Source: Bosea sp. 685 (lineage in GTDB: Bacteria > Pseudomonadota > Alphaproteobacteria > Rhizobiales > Beijerinckiaceae). From it: a stretch of DNA of 64,000 nucleotides. Positions within the stretch are counted from its first letter, which is position 1; every line of letters begins with the position of its first letter. This document shows, piece by piece, positions 1-9,672 of the stretch. The stretch lies in contig NZ_CP134779.1 of the NCBI RefSeq assembly GCF_031884435.1, positions 2,666,001 to 2,730,000 of the forward strand, in the 5' to 3' direction. Position numbers and translations under genes: made by a program. The notes beneath the pieces were generated by a model. It saw only the letters and a list, made by a program, of their open reading frames with translations. It was not told the origin of the DNA and did no database searches.

Positions 1-884
1 GGCGGAAACACATGCGCGGCCTCGCCGACCAGCGCCATGCGGCTGGCTGCGAACCGCTCGACCGAAAGCCCGCCCATCGGAACGCGCCCGCGCGGGCCGG
101 CAAGGCTCATCGCGCCGAGCAGCGAATGCGTCTGCGTCTCGACCCGGCGGGCGAAGCCGGCATCATCCAGCGCGGTGACCGCCTCTGCCTCGGCAGGGTC
201 GAGCATCCAGACCAGCGATGAGCGTCGGCCGGGCAGGGGCACCAGCGTGCAGGGTCCCTTGCGGGTGTGGAACTCGGTCGAAGTCTCGTTGTGGTCGCGG
301 CGGTGATTGAGGATCGCCGTCAGCGCGGCCTGCGGATAGCGCCAGTCGCGCGCGGCAATGCCCGCGGCGGCGCGCACCCGCGATTGGCGACCATCGGCCC
401 CGACGACGAGGCGGGCGCGCAACGGCGAAAAGCCCTCGCCGGTGAGCGTCACGCCATCCCGATCCGGGACGATCGCCGAGACCAGGCTTTCGACCAGCCG
501 GATGCCGCCATGCCGGCGCGCCGCGCTCCCCAATGCCGCCACAAGCTCGGCGTTCTCGACGTTCCAGCCGAAAGCTTCGAGCCCAGCCTCGGAGGCCCGG
601 AATTCGACCGGCGGCTGGCGGAACAGGCTGCCGGTGTCGTCGACGAGCCGCATCACTTCCAGCGGAGCGGCCTTGCCGGTGAGCGCATCGGTCAGCCCAA
701 GCTCGGCGAGGAGCCGCCAGGAGCCGTCGAGCAGGGCCACGGTGCGCCCGTCGCGCGCCGCGGTGAGGGGGCCGAGCACCGCGACGCGCCGCCCGTCCTT
801 GGCCAGCGCGAGCGCGGCAGTGAGACCGACGGCCCCGGCGCCGACGATCGCGACATCGACATCGTGATCTTCAGAAGAACTCAT
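1..884 (-). CDS. UbiH/UbiF/COQ6-family FAD-dependent hydroxylase (partial, runs off left edge)
   Basis: Flavoprotein monooxygenase of the ubiquinone-ring hydroxylase family; 294 residues are in the window and the C-terminus is missing. Reading the minus strand from ATG at 884 gives an N-terminal Rossmann motif GAGAVG at residues 15-20, a middle GADGRQSRVR motif (the DG region that contacts FAD and NAD(P)H), and the FAD ribityl motif LVGEAAHVFPP at the window edge, where E replaces the usual D. The start is firm because an in-frame TAG lies four codons upstream. By family it hydroxylates a polyprenyl-phenol ring in ubiquinone synthesis at the inner membrane. Which ring position (UbiH, UbiF or UbiI type) cannot be told from this fragment. 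Confidence 0.88.
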   Translation of the reverse strand, partial: MSSSEDHDVDVAIVGAGAVGLTAALALAKDGRRVAVLGPLTAARDGRTVALLDGSWRLLAELGLTDALTGKAAPLEVMRLVDDTGSLFRQPPVEFRASEAGLEAFGWNVENAELVAALGSAARRHGGIRLVESLVSAIVPDRDGVTLTGEGFSPLRARLVVGADGRQSRVRAAAGIAARDWRYPQAALTAILNHRRDHNETSTEFHTRKGPCTLVPLPGRRSSLVWMLDPAEAEAVTALDDAGFARRVETQTHSLLGAMSLAGPRGRVPMGGLSVERFAASRMALVGEAAHVFP

Positions 885-938
885 GCTGTGTCGCTAGCTG
901 AAGCGGGCGGACTTGGCCATCGGCCGCCGCGTCGCAGC

Positions 939-1082
939 TCAGGCGTTTGCGACCGTGAGGCCGGCCGGAGCATCGGCCTTCAACCTGTCGGAGCCATAGC
1001 CTTCATGTAGTGCCGAAACGAGCTTGGGAGCGAACTGCGTGAGGATATCGGCATCGCCGCTACGGACCATCGGCTCGGTCAT
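939..1082 (-). CDS. possible small hypothetical protein, 47 aa
   Basis: Short open frame upstream of and co-directional with the UbiH-type gene, starting with MTEPMVRSGDAD. A longer 65-residue version would start at 1136. No Shine-Dalgarno, membrane segment or recognisable domain is seen. It fills part of the 335-base gap between the hydroxylase and the quinone oxidoreductase, which otherwise contains nothing I recognise apart from the promoter region of the latter. Amino-acid composition is protein-like, but this may be chance in GC-rich DNA. Confidence 0.25.
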   Translation of the reverse strand: MTEPMVRSGDADILTQFAPKLVSALHEGYGSDRLKADAPAGLTVANA

Positions 1083-1219
1083 GTCACGCGCCCGCCCCGT
1101 ATGTGTAAGTTTCGCGAGGCCGACTCGGCGTCCCACGCCGGTCCCCCGCGCAGTCCAGCCGTTGCACGGGACGGATGCAAGTCCCTATGGTCTCCTGACC
1201 AAGTCAGGGAGTTGAATTC

Positions 1220-2194
1220 ATGGTCAAGGCCATCCGCGTTCACAAGGTCGGCGGCCCCGAAGTGCTGCAATGGGACGATATCACGCTGCCCCAGCCGGGG
1301 CCGGGCGAGGTGCTGGTCAGGAACCGCGCCATCGGCCTGAACTTCATCGACACTTATTTCCGCACGGGCCTCTACGCCGTCCCGCAACTGCCCTTCGTGC
1401 CCGGCAATGAGGGAGCAGGCGAGGTTCTGGCGGTCGGTCCCAATGTCACCGAGTTCAAGCTTGGCGACCGCGTCGCCTATGTCGCGACGCTCGGTTCCTA
1501 TGCCGAGGAGCGCATCGTCGCGGTTAATTCGGTCGTGGCGCTGCCGGATGCCGTCTCCTATGAAGCCGCCGCCAGCATGATGCTGAAGGGCATGACGGCG
1601 GAATACCTGCTCCACCGCACCTATAAGGTGAAGTCGGGTGATACCGTGCTCGTCCATGCCGCGGCCGGCGGCACCGGGCTGATCCTGTGCCAATGGGCCA
1701 AGGCGCTGGGCGCAACCGTGATCGGTACGGTCGGCTCGACGGAGAAGGCCGCGCTCGCCAAGGCGCATGGCGCCGACCACACCATCCTCTACCGCGAGGA
1801 GAACTTCCCGGCCCGCGTCAAGGAGATAACCGGCGGCAAGCTCTGCGCGGTGGTCTATGACGGCGTCGGCAAGGACACCTTCCTGCCCTCGCTCGATTGC
1901 CTGAGCCCCTTCGGCGTGCTGGCGAGCTTCGGCAACGCGTCTGGTGCTGTCGAGCCCTTTAATCTCGGCCTGCTCGGGCCGAAGGGCTCGCTCTACGTCA
2001 CCCGGCCGACGCTCTTCACCCATATCGCCAAGCGCGAGACCATGATCGAGATGGCGGCCAATCTGTTTGGAGCCGTCGCGTCTGGCGCCGTCACCGTGCC
2101 GGTCAACGCGACCTTCGCGCTGCAGGACGCTGCCAATGCCCATCGCGCGCTTGAAAGCCGCGGCACCACCGGCTCGACCGTCCTGATCCCCTGA
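1220..2194 (+). CDS. qor: NADPH:quinone oxidoreductase (zeta-crystallin type)
   Basis: Cytosolic medium-chain reductase of 324 residues, the usual length for Qor. The N-terminal GroES-like domain carries the family segment AIGLNFIDTYFRTGLY at about residues 34-49 and PFVPGNEGAGEV. The Rossmann domain begins at VLVHAAAGGTGLILCQWAK (about 142-160), with the AAGGTG nucleotide-binding loop. No zinc-ligand cysteines are present, as expected for quinone reductases as opposed to alcohol dehydrogenases. By family it reduces quinones or enones with NADPH. The gene stands alone on the plus strand, followed at once by a strong hairpin, so it is probably monocistronic. The physiological substrate cannot be predicted. 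Confidence 0.92.
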   Translation: MVKAIRVHKVGGPEVLQWDDITLPQPGPGEVLVRNRAIGLNFIDTYFRTGLYAVPQLPFVPGNEGAGEVLAVGPNVTEFKLGDRVAYVATLGSYAEERIVAVNSVVALPDAVSYEAAASMMLKGMTAEYLLHRTYKVKSGDTVLVHAAAGGTGLILCQWAKALGATVIGTVGSTEKAALAKAHGADHTILYREENFPARVKEITGGKLCAVVYDGVGKDTFLPSLDCLSPFGVLASFGNASGAVEPFNLGLLGPKGSLYVTRPTLFTHIAKRETMIEMAANLFGAVASGAVTVPVNATFALQDAANAHRALESRGTTGSTVLIP

Positions 2195-2205
2195 CGCGAG
2201 CTTTG

Positions 2206-2234
2206 AAGCCGGTTCGAAAAAATCGAACCGGCTT
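2206..2234 (+). terminator. hairpin terminator after qor
   Basis: Perfect 12-bp stem AAGCCGGTTCGA / TCGAACCGGCTT with a five-A loop, 11 bases after the qor stop. Only a short T-run follows on the plus strand, so it is a good hairpin but a weak intrinsic terminator. The minus strand could form the same structure. Confidence 0.6.
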
Positions 2235-2304
2235 TGAACCCGCCTGGCCCGGCCTGCGACCAATGAGGGTCAGCACATGCTGATCCTCATTCGGGAGACA
2301 GGTC

Positions 2305-2682
2305 ATGAACCGGACCATTCGTTTCGCGGGGCTCGTCTTGGCTTCGCTCACCATCTCGACCGTCGCCATGGCCCAGCAGGGTGGCGGCGGAGGCCGTGGC
2401 GGCGACGGCGGCGGCAGCAATGGTGGCAACGGAGGAGGTGGCGATCCCTCGATCCTGCAGCTGCTGCGCGAGGATCACGCCAAGGCCCGCCTGACCCGTG
2501 CGGTCGAGTTGCGTCGCACTGGCACGGGCTGCCTCACCCATGTCTGTAACGAACCGCCGCCGCAGCGTCAGCGGCCCGTGCAGCAGGTCGCGGACACCAG
2601 CAATGCCTGCGCCGGCGGTGAGGTCTTCGCGGTGCGCGGCCGGGGCGGACAGATCATCCGCCATTTCTGCGAATATCCGTGA
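2305..2682 (+). CDS. secreted glycine-rich protein of unknown function
   Basis: A 125-residue protein with a clear Sec signal peptide (positively charged MNRTIR, hydrophobic core to about residue 20, AMA cleavage site near 22-23). A low-complexity Gly/Asn stretch of about 24 residues follows (roughly 25-48), then a compact C-terminal part with four cysteines (in TGCLTHVC, NACAGG and HFCEYP), consistent with two disulfides in the periplasm. A GGGAGA Shine-Dalgarno lies 8 bases before the ATG. I do not recognise the family. The Gly-rich part probably acts as a linker. Confidence 0.72.
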   Translation: MNRTIRFAGLVLASLTISTVAMAQQGGGGGRGGDGGGSNGGNGGGGDPSILQLLREDHAKARLTRAVELRRTGTGCLTHVCNEPPPQRQRPVQQVADTSNACAGGEVFAVRGRGGQIIRHFCEYP

Positions 2683-2689
2683 AAGTCTC

Positions 2690-2788
2690 AGAGCGTTTTC
2701 GAGCGAAGTGGACACCGGTTCGCGTGAAGAAAACGCGTCAAAACAAAGGTCTAGAGCAATTTTCGATCCAATTGGATCGAAAATTGCT

Positions 2789-2795
<7 letters not shown>
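2690..2795. repeat. dispersed intergenic repeat, copy 1
   Basis: Begins AGAGCGTTTTCGAGCGAAGT. Its first 57 bases match the minus strand at 30275-30331 with six mismatches. The right part folds into the long palindrome listed separately. Elements beginning AGAGCATTTTCGAGCGAAGTGG are, to my knowledge, scattered between genes of many Hyphomicrobiales. Any peptide read through it is spurious. Confidence 0.75.
2748..2795. terminator. 48-base perfect palindrome, probable bidirectional terminator
   Basis: Perfectly self-complementary from GGTCTAGAGC to GCTCTAGACC, centred at 2771/2772 on CCAATTGG. It lies between two convergent genes (the secreted protein and rimO), and the rimO stop codon (2789-2791) is inside the right arm. 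The A/T-rich stem (AATTTTCGAT) gives T-runs within the arms rather than after them. Termination is inferred from position. Confidence 0.55.
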
Positions 2796-4108
<1,313 letters not shown>

Positions 4109-4207
4109 CGGCAGGCGACTCGACAATTCTGAAAGGAAGCGGCGCGGCATGGCTCGCACACGGCGCTTCCTTTGAACCGTTTCAGTCTGTTTGGCAAATC
4201 CGGCAGG

Positions 4208-5077
4208 TTATGCCGCTGCTTCCGTCGAAACCGGCCGCTCCGAATCCTGCGTCCAGTCGGTCATCGAGCCATCATAGAGCGCGACCTCCTCCCGGCCGAG
4301 CACCTCGGACATCACGAACCAGTTCAGCGCCGCCGTGTGGCCGGTGTTGCAATAGGAGATCGCCGGCCCGTTCGGGACGCCGGCAAACAGCGCGGACAGA
4401 TCGCCGACCGGCTTCAGCGCGCCTGTGTTGGGATCGAAGGCCTCGGCATAGTCGCGCGAGACCGCCCCGGGGATATGCCCGGCGCGGGACGCCTCGGCGG
4501 CTTTCTCGCGGCCCTCGAAATAGCTCGTTGAACGCGCATCGACCAGGGTCGCGAGCTTGCCGCGCGAAGCCACGAGGGTTGCGTCAGTATTGCTGCGCAG
4601 CTGCTGTTGCATCACGACCAGATAGGAATCGGTCGATTTCGGAGCGGATGGCCCGGTTTCGACCGGGCGCTGCGGATCAGCGCTCCAGGCCTTGAAGCCG
4701 CCGTCGAGAATGGCCTGTTGGCCGTGGCCGATCAGCTTCAGCGTCCAGTAGATTCGCGCGGCGGCGGCAAAGTCGGTCGCGCTGACGCCCGCCGGCACGA
4801 TGACGACGTCATCATGCGGCTTGATGCCGAGCCTTCCTGCGAGCGCGGCCAGATGCTCAAGCGACGGCAGCATGCCTGGCGCATTACCGACCTTGGCGCG
4901 CCAGCCATCGGTGGCATAATCGCTGTGCACGGCGCCGGGAACATGTCCCGCTTCATAGGCAGCCTTGCCGCCGCCGTCGACCGAGGAGCGGATGTCGACG
5001 ACGACCAGATTGCTGTCGCCCAGGCGCTGACTGAGAGCTTCGGGCGTGATCAGTCCGGAGAATTGGGTTTTGCTCAT
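4208..5077 (-). CDS. sseA: rhodanese-type sulfurtransferase (SseA-like)
   Basis: Two tandem rhodanese domains in 289 residues: an inactive N-terminal one (about 10-140, VVVDIR then HVPGAVHSDY) and a catalytic C-terminal one (about 170-285, LVDARS then HIPGAVSRDY) with the active-site loop C243-NTGHTA. By family it moves sulfane sulfur from thiosulfate or 3-mercaptopyruvate to an acceptor. The loop matches neither the classic CRKGVT (thiosulfate) nor CGSGVTA (mercaptopyruvate) form, so the donor is open. Its start overlaps the stop of the OsmC gene by four bases (ATGA), implying coupled translation. It lies next to sulfate uptake genes. Confidence 0.88.
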   Translation of the reverse strand: MSKTQFSGLITPEALSQRLGDSNLVVVDIRSSVDGGGKAAYEAGHVPGAVHSDYATDGWRAKVGNAPGMLPSLEHLAALAGRLGIKPHDDVVIVPAGVSATDFAAAARIYWTLKLIGHGQQAILDGGFKAWSADPQRPVETGPSAPKSTDSYLVVMQQQLRSNTDATLVASRGKLATLVDARSTSYFEGREKAAEASRAGHIPGAVSRDYAEAFDPNTGALKPVGDLSALFAGVPNGPAISYCNTGHTAALNWFVMSEVLGREEVALYDGSMTDWTQDSERPVSTEAAA

Positions 5078-5511
5078 TCGGCCGCCACCTTCTGCAATTC
5101 GTCGACAACATCGAGCGTGTAGCTCATCTCGGCGGTCGCCCCGAGCATGATCGAAGCCGAACAGTATTTTTCCTTCGACAATGTGACGGCCCGCTCCGCC
5201 TTCGCCTGCGACAGCCCACGCCCGGTGATCTTGTAGGCGAGGTGGATCTTGGTGAAGACCTTGGGATCCTCCGTGGCGCGTTCCGCCTCGACCTCGACGT
5301 CACAACCAGTGACGCTCTCGCGGCCCTTTTTCAGGATCTGCACGACATCGAAGCCGGTGCAGCCGGCCAGCCCGATCAGCAGCATCTCCATCGGCCGGAT
5401 GCCGATGTTGCGGCCGCCATATTCAGGAGCGCCGTCCATCATCACGGCGTGGCCGCTGCCGGCCTCGCCCATGAAGGCCATGCCCTCGACCCATTTCGCC
5501 CGCGCTTTCAT
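5074..5511 (-). CDS. OsmC family protein
   Basis: A 145-residue protein of the OsmC/Ohr superfamily with the two reactive cysteines in family positions: C51 in GLAGCTGFDVV and C117 in KEKYCSASIML. By family, the members that are true peroxidases reduce organic hydroperoxides. This sequence looks more like the YhfA-type OsmC subgroup, whose role is poorly defined. It is cytoplasmic with no signal peptide. It is first in a two-gene unit with the rhodanese, which fits a role in thiol or sulfane-sulfur chemistry. Confidence 0.88.
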   Translation of the reverse strand: MKARAKWVEGMAFMGEAGSGHAVMMDGAPEYGGRNIGIRPMEMLLIGLAGCTGFDVVQILKKGRESVTGCDVEVEAERATEDPKVFTKIHLAYKITGRGLSQAKAERAVTLSKEKYCSASIMLGATAEMSYTLDVVDELQKVAAE

Positions 5512-5574
5512 CGTTCGCTCCTATGCAAATCACTCGCGTAGGCTAGCGGCTGGAGAAGGCCGAAGCGAGACCGC

Positions 5575-6621
5575 TCAGGCTGCCGCGAACAGACTGCCAT
5601 GTGTGATGCGCAAGCGGATGCGCTCGCCAATCGCCGGTGCGACCTGGCTCGCCAGATCCACGTCGAGGCGTTTCGCCAGCCCCTGGACCGCGACCTCGGC
5701 GCGTCGCAGTGGGCCGTTCCGGCGCAGATGCTCGACCACGCCGGGCAGCGCCAGCGGCAGATCGTCGACGATGCGCAGATGCTGCGGCCGGACATAGAGC
5801 GCGGCCTGTCCGCCCTGGTTCTGCGACAACCCGCCCAAAACCGGTCGATCGCCGAAAAAGGCCTGGCTGCCGACGACTTTGACCGGCAGCTTGTTCACCT
5901 CGCCGAGAAATTCGCAGACAAAGGGCGTCGCCGGATGGTCGTAGACATCATCTGCCGAACCGACCTGCTCGATACGGCCGTCATTCAGGATCGCGACGCG
6001 ATCGGCGAGTTCCAGCGCCTCCTCCTGATCATGCGTGACGAAGACGGTGGTGTGTCCGGTGCGGCGGTGCAGGTCGCGCAGCCAGGCGCGCAGATCCTTG
6101 CGGACCTTGGCGTCGAGCGCCCCGAAAGGCTCGTCGAGCAAGAGCACCCGCGGCTCGATCGCCAGCGCCCGAGCCAGCGCCACACGCTGACGCTGGCCGC
6201 CCGAGAGCTGGCTCGGATAGCGCTTGTCGAGGCCGGGCAATTGCACGAGTTCGAGCAGGTCGCCGACGCGTTTTCTGATCTCCGCCGGTTCCGGTCGTTG
6301 CGCGCGCGGGCGCGACTTCAGGCCGAAGGCGACGTTCTCTCCGACCGTCATGGTCCTGAACAGGGCGTAGTGCTGGAAGACGAAACCGATCCGCCGGTCG
6401 CGCAGCGAGAGATCGCGCATATCGGTCTCGCCGAACAGCACGCGGCCCTGATCGGCCTGTTCGAGGCCGGCGATCAAGCGCAGCAGTGTCGTCTTGCCGG
6501 AGCCCGACGGGCCGAGCAGGGCGACGAGCTCGGCAGGCTGGATGTCGAGCGAGACGCCGCGCAAGGCAGCGAAAGCGTCGAAGCGTTTCTCGATCGATTC
6601 GATGGTGACTGCGACCGACAT
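5575..6621 (-). CDS. cysA: sulfate/thiosulfate ABC transporter ATPase CysA
   Basis: Energising subunit of the sulfate importer, 348 residues. Walker A is GPSGSGKTT at 37-45, the Q-loop VFQHYALF at about 81-88, the signature LSGGQ at 139-143 and Walker B VLLLDE at 159-164; a C-terminal TOBE-like part follows. The ATG at 6621 is chosen because AAGGACG sits just upstream and the preceding in-frame sequence belongs to cysW. Last gene of sbp-cysT-cysW-cysA. The R-T-M-T-V segment after HYALF is typical of CysA rather than sugar-importer ATPases. Confidence 0.94.
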   Translation of the reverse strand: MSVAVTIESIEKRFDAFAALRGVSLDIQPAELVALLGPSGSGKTTLLRLIAGLEQADQGRVLFGETDMRDLSLRDRRIGFVFQHYALFRTMTVGENVAFGLKSRPRAQRPEPAEIRKRVGDLLELVQLPGLDKRYPSQLSGGQRQRVALARALAIEPRVLLLDEPFGALDAKVRKDLRAWLRDLHRRTGHTTVFVTHDQEEALELADRVAILNDGRIEQVGSADDVYDHPATPFVCEFLGEVNKLPVKVVGSQAFFGDRPVLGGLSQNQGGQAALYVRPQHLRIVDDLPLALPGVVEHLRRNGPLRRAEVAVQGLAKRLDVDLASQVAPAIGERIRLRITHGSLFAAA

Positions 6622-6635
6622 GCTTGCGTCCTTCA

Positions 6636-7529
6636 TCAATGGCGGCGGCTGGCGGCGATGGAATCCGAGTAGCGCCATTCCAGCAGCGTCTTGAGCGCGA
6701 GCGTGACGAGCGCCAGCCCTGCCAGAAGCGAGGCGACGGCAAAGGCCGCTGCGCTCATGTACTCGTTGTAGAGAATCTCGACATGCAGCGGCATGGTGTT
6801 GGTCAGCCCCCGAATCTTGCCGGAGACGACCGCAACCGCACCGAACTCGCCCATGGCGCGCGCATTGCAAAGCAGCACGCCATAGAACAGGCTCCACTTC
6901 ACATTGGGAAGCGTGATCGTCAGGAAGGTTCGCCAACCCGAAGCGCCGAGCGTCAGCGCCGCTTCCTCGTCGGCCGAACCGAGCGATTGCATATGCGGAA
7001 TCAGCTCGCGCGCGACGAAGGGGAAGGTCACGAACACTGTCGCCAGGATGAGACCGGGCAGGGCGAAGACGATCTGCACGTCATTGGCCTTGAGCCAGGC
7101 ACCGAAATAGCCTTGCGCGCCGAAGAGCAGCACGAAGACGAGGCCCGAGATCACCGGAGACACTGAGAAGGGCAGGTCGATCAGGCTGATCAGCAGGTTC
7201 TTGCCGCGAAACTCGAACTTGGCGATCGCCCAGGCGGCTGCGATGCCGACGACGACGTTGAAGGGCACGGCGATACCGGCGACCAGCAGGGTGAGATGGA
7301 TCGCCGCGACCGCATCGGGCTCGGTCACGGCCGCCTTGTAAGCCGTCCAGCCGCGCGCACCCGCCTCGACGAAGACCGAGGCCAGCGGCAACAGCAGGAA
7401 CAGCGCCAGAAAGGCGAGCGAGACCCCGATCAGCACGGCCTGGACGACAATGCCTTCGCCGCGGATGCGGCGCGTATCACGCTTGCGGGCCGTTTCGGTC
7501 CGGAATTGGGGCAGAGCAGCATCAGACAT
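6636..7529 (-). CDS. cysW: sulfate ABC transporter permease CysW
   Basis: Inner-membrane subunit of 297 residues with about six hydrophobic segments. The EAA cytoplasmic loop, seen as [26 protein letters not shown] (about 180-205), docks CysA. The CysW hallmark [17 protein letters not shown] is present in place of the CysT version. Its start overlaps the end of cysT by eight bases, and cysA begins 14 bases after its stop. It pairs with CysT to form the sulfate/thiosulfate channel. Confidence 0.94.
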   Translation of the reverse strand: MSDAALPQFRTETARKRDTRRIRGEGIVVQAVLIGVSLAFLALFLLLPLASVFVEAGARGWTAYKAAVTEPDAVAAIHLTLLVAGIAVPFNVVVGIAAAWAIAKFEFRGKNLLISLIDLPFSVSPVISGLVFVLLFGAQGYFGAWLKANDVQIVFALPGLILATVFVTFPFVARELIPHMQSLGSADEEAALTLGASGWRTFLTITLPNVKWSLFYGVLLCNARAMGEFGAVAVVSGKIRGLTNTMPLHVEILYNEYMSAAAFAVASLLAGLALVTLALKTLLEWRYSDSIAASRRH

Positions 7530-8367
7530 CGCCGAACCTCCGGCGAGCCCGGGCCTGAATCAGGTTGACGAAGAGAATGAGGCCGAAGGAAATCAACAGC
7601 ATCAGCATCGCGACGACAGCGGCACCGGCGTAGTCGAATTGCTCCAGCCGGATCACGATCAGCAGGGGCGCGATCTCCGAGACCATCGGCACATTGCCGG
7701 CGATGAAGATCACCGAGCCGTATTCGCCGACCGCGCGCGCGAAGGCGAGGACGAATCCGGTCAGCAACGCCGGATAGATCGGAGGCAGGATCACCGTGAA
7801 GATCGTGCGCCAGCGGCCGGCCCCGAGCAGCGCTGCGGCCTCCTCGACGTCGGCCTGCATCTCCTCCAGCACCGGCTGCACGGTGCGCACGACGAAGGGC
7901 AGGCCGACGAAGATCAGCGCCACCATCACGCCGAGCGGCGTATAGGCGACCTTGATGCCATAGGGCGCCAGCAAGCTGCCGACCCAGCCATTGGGCGCAT
8001 ATATCGCCGCGAGCGCGATACCGGCCACCGCCGTCGGCAAGGCGAAGGGCAGGTCAACCGCCGCATCGACGAAACGACGACCCGGAAACTCGTAACGCAC
8101 CAGCACCCAGGCGAGGATCATGCCGAAGACGGCGTTGACGCAGGCGGCGAAAAGCGCTCCCAGAAAGGACAGGCGCAGCGCCGCCAGCGTCCGCGGCGAG
8201 GTTGCGACCGCCCAGATATCGGCCGGGCCGGCGCTTGCCGCCTTCAGCGCCAATGCCGCCAGCGGCACGAGCACGATCAGGGACAAGGCGCTCAGCGTGA
8301 TGCCGAGCGCAATGCCAAAACCAGGCAGGATGCTCGGCTGCCGCCAAACTGAGGTCGCCGCCGCCAT
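7522..8367 (-). CDS. cysT: sulfate ABC transporter permease CysT (CysU)
   Basis: A 281-residue permease with six predicted membrane segments. The EAA loop is VEEAAALLGAGRWRTIFTVILPPIYPAL, and the family segment AVGEYGSVIFIAGN is characteristic of CysT. DLPFALPTAVAGIAL is another CysT marker. It follows the binding-protein gene by three bases, so the four genes are almost certainly one transcript. Partner of CysW. Confidence 0.94.
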   Translation of the reverse strand: MAAATSVWRQPSILPGFGIALGITLSALSLIVLVPLAALALKAASAGPADIWAVATSPRTLAALRLSFLGALFAACVNAVFGMILAWVLVRYEFPGRRFVDAAVDLPFALPTAVAGIALAAIYAPNGWVGSLLAPYGIKVAYTPLGVMVALIFVGLPFVVRTVQPVLEEMQADVEEAAALLGAGRWRTIFTVILPPIYPALLTGFVLAFARAVGEYGSVIFIAGNVPMVSEIAPLLIVIRLEQFDYAGAAVVAMLMLLISFGLILFVNLIQARARRRFGDV

Positions 8368-8370
8368 CAG

Positions 8371-9408
8371 CTAGCGCGCCGGCTTGTAGAGCTGGTCGAA
8401 AGTGCCGCCGTCGCCGAAATGGGTCGGCTGCGCCTTGGCCCAGCCGCCGAAATCCTTGTCGATCGTGACCAGCTCAAGCTTCGGGAAATTCGCGATGTCC
8501 TTGGGGTCGGCGGCCTCGACATTGCGCGGGCGATAATAGTTCTTCGCGATGATCGCCTGGGCCTTTGGCGTGTAGAGGAATTCGAGATAGGCCTGTGCCT
8601 CGGCCCGGGTGCCTTTGGCGTCGACATTGGCGTCGACCAGCGCGACCGGCGGTTCGGCCAGGATCGAGAGGCTCGGCACGACGATGTCGAACTTGTCGGC
8701 GCCGAATTCATGCAAGGCGAGGAAGGCCTCGTTCTCCCAGGCGAGGAGCACGTCGCCGATGCCGCGCTGGGTGAAGGTCGTGGTTGCGCCACGCGCGCCG
8801 GTGTCGAGCACGGGCACGTTTGCCAAAAGCTTGCCGATATAGTCGCGAACCTTCGCCTCGTCCTTGTTGAAGGCCTTGTCGGCATAGGCCCAGGCGGCGA
8901 GATAGTTCCAGCGCGCCCCGCCCGAGGTCTTCGGGTTCGGCGTGATGATCTGCACGCCCGGCTTGACCAGGTCGCCCCAGTCCTTGAGCGCCTTGGGGTT
9001 GCCCTTGCGGACGAGGAAGACGATCGTCGAGGTGTAGGGCGAGGAGTTGTTGGGCAGGCGCGTCTGCCAGTTCTCCGGCAGCTTCTTCGAGCGCTGCGCG
9101 ATGGCGTCGATGTCGCCGGCCAGCGCCAGCGTCACGACGTCGGCATTGAGACCGTCGATGACGGTGCGGGCCTGCGCACCCGACCCGCCATGGGACTGGC
9201 GGATGGTCGTGATCTTCTTGGCGTTCTTCGCGTTCCATTCGGCGATGAAAGCCGCATTGAGGTCGCGGTAGAGTTCCCGCGTCGGGTCGTAGGAGACGTT
9301 CAGCAACTCGGTCTGGGCGCGTGCGCCGGCCACGACGCCAAAGCACAGGGTGAAGGCCCCGAGCACGAGCCCGGCTCTAAGCACACGGCGAAAGATAGGT
9401 TGCGTCAT
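8371..9408 (-). CDS. sbp: periplasmic sulfate-binding protein
   Basis: Sulfate- or thiosulfate-binding component of 345 residues, with a signal peptide ending near residue 32 (GVVAGARAQ). The mature N-terminus reads [13 protein letters not shown], the family signature. [13 protein letters not shown] and [16 protein letters not shown] are the loops that hydrogen-bond the oxyanion in Sbp/CysP proteins. First gene of the importer operon, with an inverted repeat 52-73 bases upstream. Whether sulfate or thiosulfate is preferred cannot be decided from sequence. Confidence 0.94.
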   Translation of the reverse strand: MTQPIFRRVLRAGLVLGAFTLCFGVVAGARAQTELLNVSYDPTRELYRDLNAAFIAEWNAKNAKKITTIRQSHGGSGAQARTVIDGLNADVVTLALAGDIDAIAQRSKKLPENWQTRLPNNSSPYTSTIVFLVRKGNPKALKDWGDLVKPGVQIITPNPKTSGGARWNYLAAWAYADKAFNKDEAKVRDYIGKLLANVPVLDTGARGATTTFTQRGIGDVLLAWENEAFLALHEFGADKFDIVVPSLSILAEPPVALVDANVDAKGTRAEAQAYLEFLYTPKAQAIIAKNYYRPRNVEAADPKDIANFPKLELVTIDKDFGGWAKAQPTHFGDGGTFDQLYKPAR

Positions 9409-9459
9409 GTCAGGGCTCCGTTGCGATCAATGCCGGAGGCTCCCTAGGAACCACCGACA

Positions 9460-9481
9460 TTCGTTCTGAATAACAAACGAA
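9460..9481 (-). promoter_or_regulatory. inverted repeat upstream of sbp, candidate sulfur-regulon operator
   Basis: TTCGTT-N10-AACGAA, 52-73 bases before the sbp ATG in a 264-base gap with no other gene. On the coding strand it includes AGAACGAATG. The related AGAACGAACG occurs in the inverted repeat before the ferredoxin-cysI operon. No regulator gene is adjacent. A CysB-like LysR protein or another sulfur repressor is only a guess. Confidence 0.4.
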
Positions 9482-9672
9482 ACGTACTGAATTTTCGCAC
9501 CAGCCTCAACGGCATGCTGCAGCAGGCCCGTTCCAAACTTGAACCCTATGGGAGAAAACGCGTCTCCCTTGAAGGCGTTCCACCGTATTTTTGGTCAGGC
9601 AATTTTCCGCGCAACGAGGTTTGCGGACAAATCAGGCATAAATTCAAATAGGCCGTTGTCGCGGCGCCGAAC

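Noticed and set aside
267..1010. Plus-strand 247-codon frame at the left edge
   Set aside because: Antisense to the UbiH-type gene, which has clear flavin motifs.
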